Part shown: positions 63,907 through 64,000 of the stretch, one piece after another
Position numbering within the stretch: the first letter of the stretch is position 1
Layout of the letters: the number at the start of each line of letters is the position of its first letter
Origin: Allorhizobium borbori
Lineage (GTDB): Bacteria; Pseudomonadota; Alphaproteobacteria; Rhizobiales; Rhizobiaceae
DNA: 64,000 nucleotides
Assembly (NCBI RefSeq): GCF_014196535.1
Contig: NZ_JACIDU010000011.1
Coordinates: forward strand, 120,907 to 184,906
Direction: 5' to 3'
Made by a program: the position numbers and the translations under genes
The notes under the pieces: generated by a model
Database searches by the model: none
The model's input: the letters and a program-made list of their open reading frames with translations, nothing else
Told to the model about the DNA's origin: nothing

Positions 63907-64000
63907 TGTTGATTGCCACTGAGAACTGACCCGGCGTTTCCACCGAGAATTGACCCGCGTGTTAGGTATGTTTCGGGTCTGCGGTCGTGGTCAAGTTCCT
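63907..64000. mobile_element. End of a probable IS21-family insertion sequence (partial)
   Basis: The element starts TGTTGATTGCC at 63907. It contains two related 18-base repeats, CCACTGAGAACTGACCCG at 63916-63933 and CCACCGAGAATTGACCCG at 63940-63957, spaced 24 bases apart. Multiple end repeats of this kind with a TG terminus are typical of IS21-family elements. The transposase genes lie beyond the right edge, so the assignment rests on the end alone. Confidence 0.6.

Overview
The window looks like a piece of the circular chromosome of an Agrobacterium/Rhizobium-type alphaproteobacterium. The backbone is GC-rich. It carries genes typical of that group: the CcrM cell-cycle methyltransferase, a BioMNY biotin uptake operon, a RibB fused to a degenerate GTP cyclohydrolase II domain, an IalB-like protein, pyruvate phosphate dikinase, and a mutY / DciA-like / smc / dsbA cluster. 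Genus and family placement is inferred from gene content and order, not from any search.

Layout. 1-4.3 kb: 5' part of a pirin gene (minus strand), then an AT-rich stretch holding one OLD-family ATPase-nuclease gene (likely mobile defence cargo), a 400-base structured non-coding stretch, then xseB and a histone-deacetylase-like amidohydrolase. 4.3-11 kb: a thioesterase, bioMNY, a YcaQ-type DNA glycosylase homologue, and a 995-residue glycosidase-like protein with four 84-residue repeats and a type-I-secretion-like C-terminus. 11-20 kb: ribBX, aroC, a membrane PAS-GGDEF-EAL protein, fabI and a DnaJ-type cochaperone. 20-30 kb: pdxH, tldD, ispH-thrB-rnhA, a peroxiredoxin, a DsbD-N-like protein and yqgE. 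30-41 kb: csbD, a zinc peptidase, an H-NOX gene overlapping a GGDEF-EAL gene, and facing them an operon thrC / M16 peptidase / GNAT / membrane GGDEF-EAL. 41-60 kb: an exporter, a class D beta-lactamase, two HAD phosphatases, ccrM, mutY, a DciA-like gene, smc, dsbA, ppdK, a metallo-hydrolase, tRNA-Gln(TTG) and an EamA transporter.

The last 3.4 kb, just after tRNA-Pro(CGG), is different. It has lower GC, a heptamer tandem repeat, a pair of operator-like palindromes, and at least seven short, overlapping, mostly unrecognised genes, including a VbhA-like antitoxin and a DUF29 protein. It ends in a gene fragment cut by the terminal repeats of what looks like an IS21-family insertion sequence. This is the best candidate for an accessory island anchored at a tRNA gene.

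Common threads. Three proteins with GGDEF and EAL domains lie within 24 kb, one of them coupled to a haem nitric-oxide sensor. A palindromic element of about 53 bp occurs three times between genes. The most interesting leads are the tRNA-Pro island and its operator pair, the solitary OLD nuclease with its neighbouring CCTCC-loop hairpins, the H-NOX/c-di-GMP pair, and the large repeat-bearing glycosidase.
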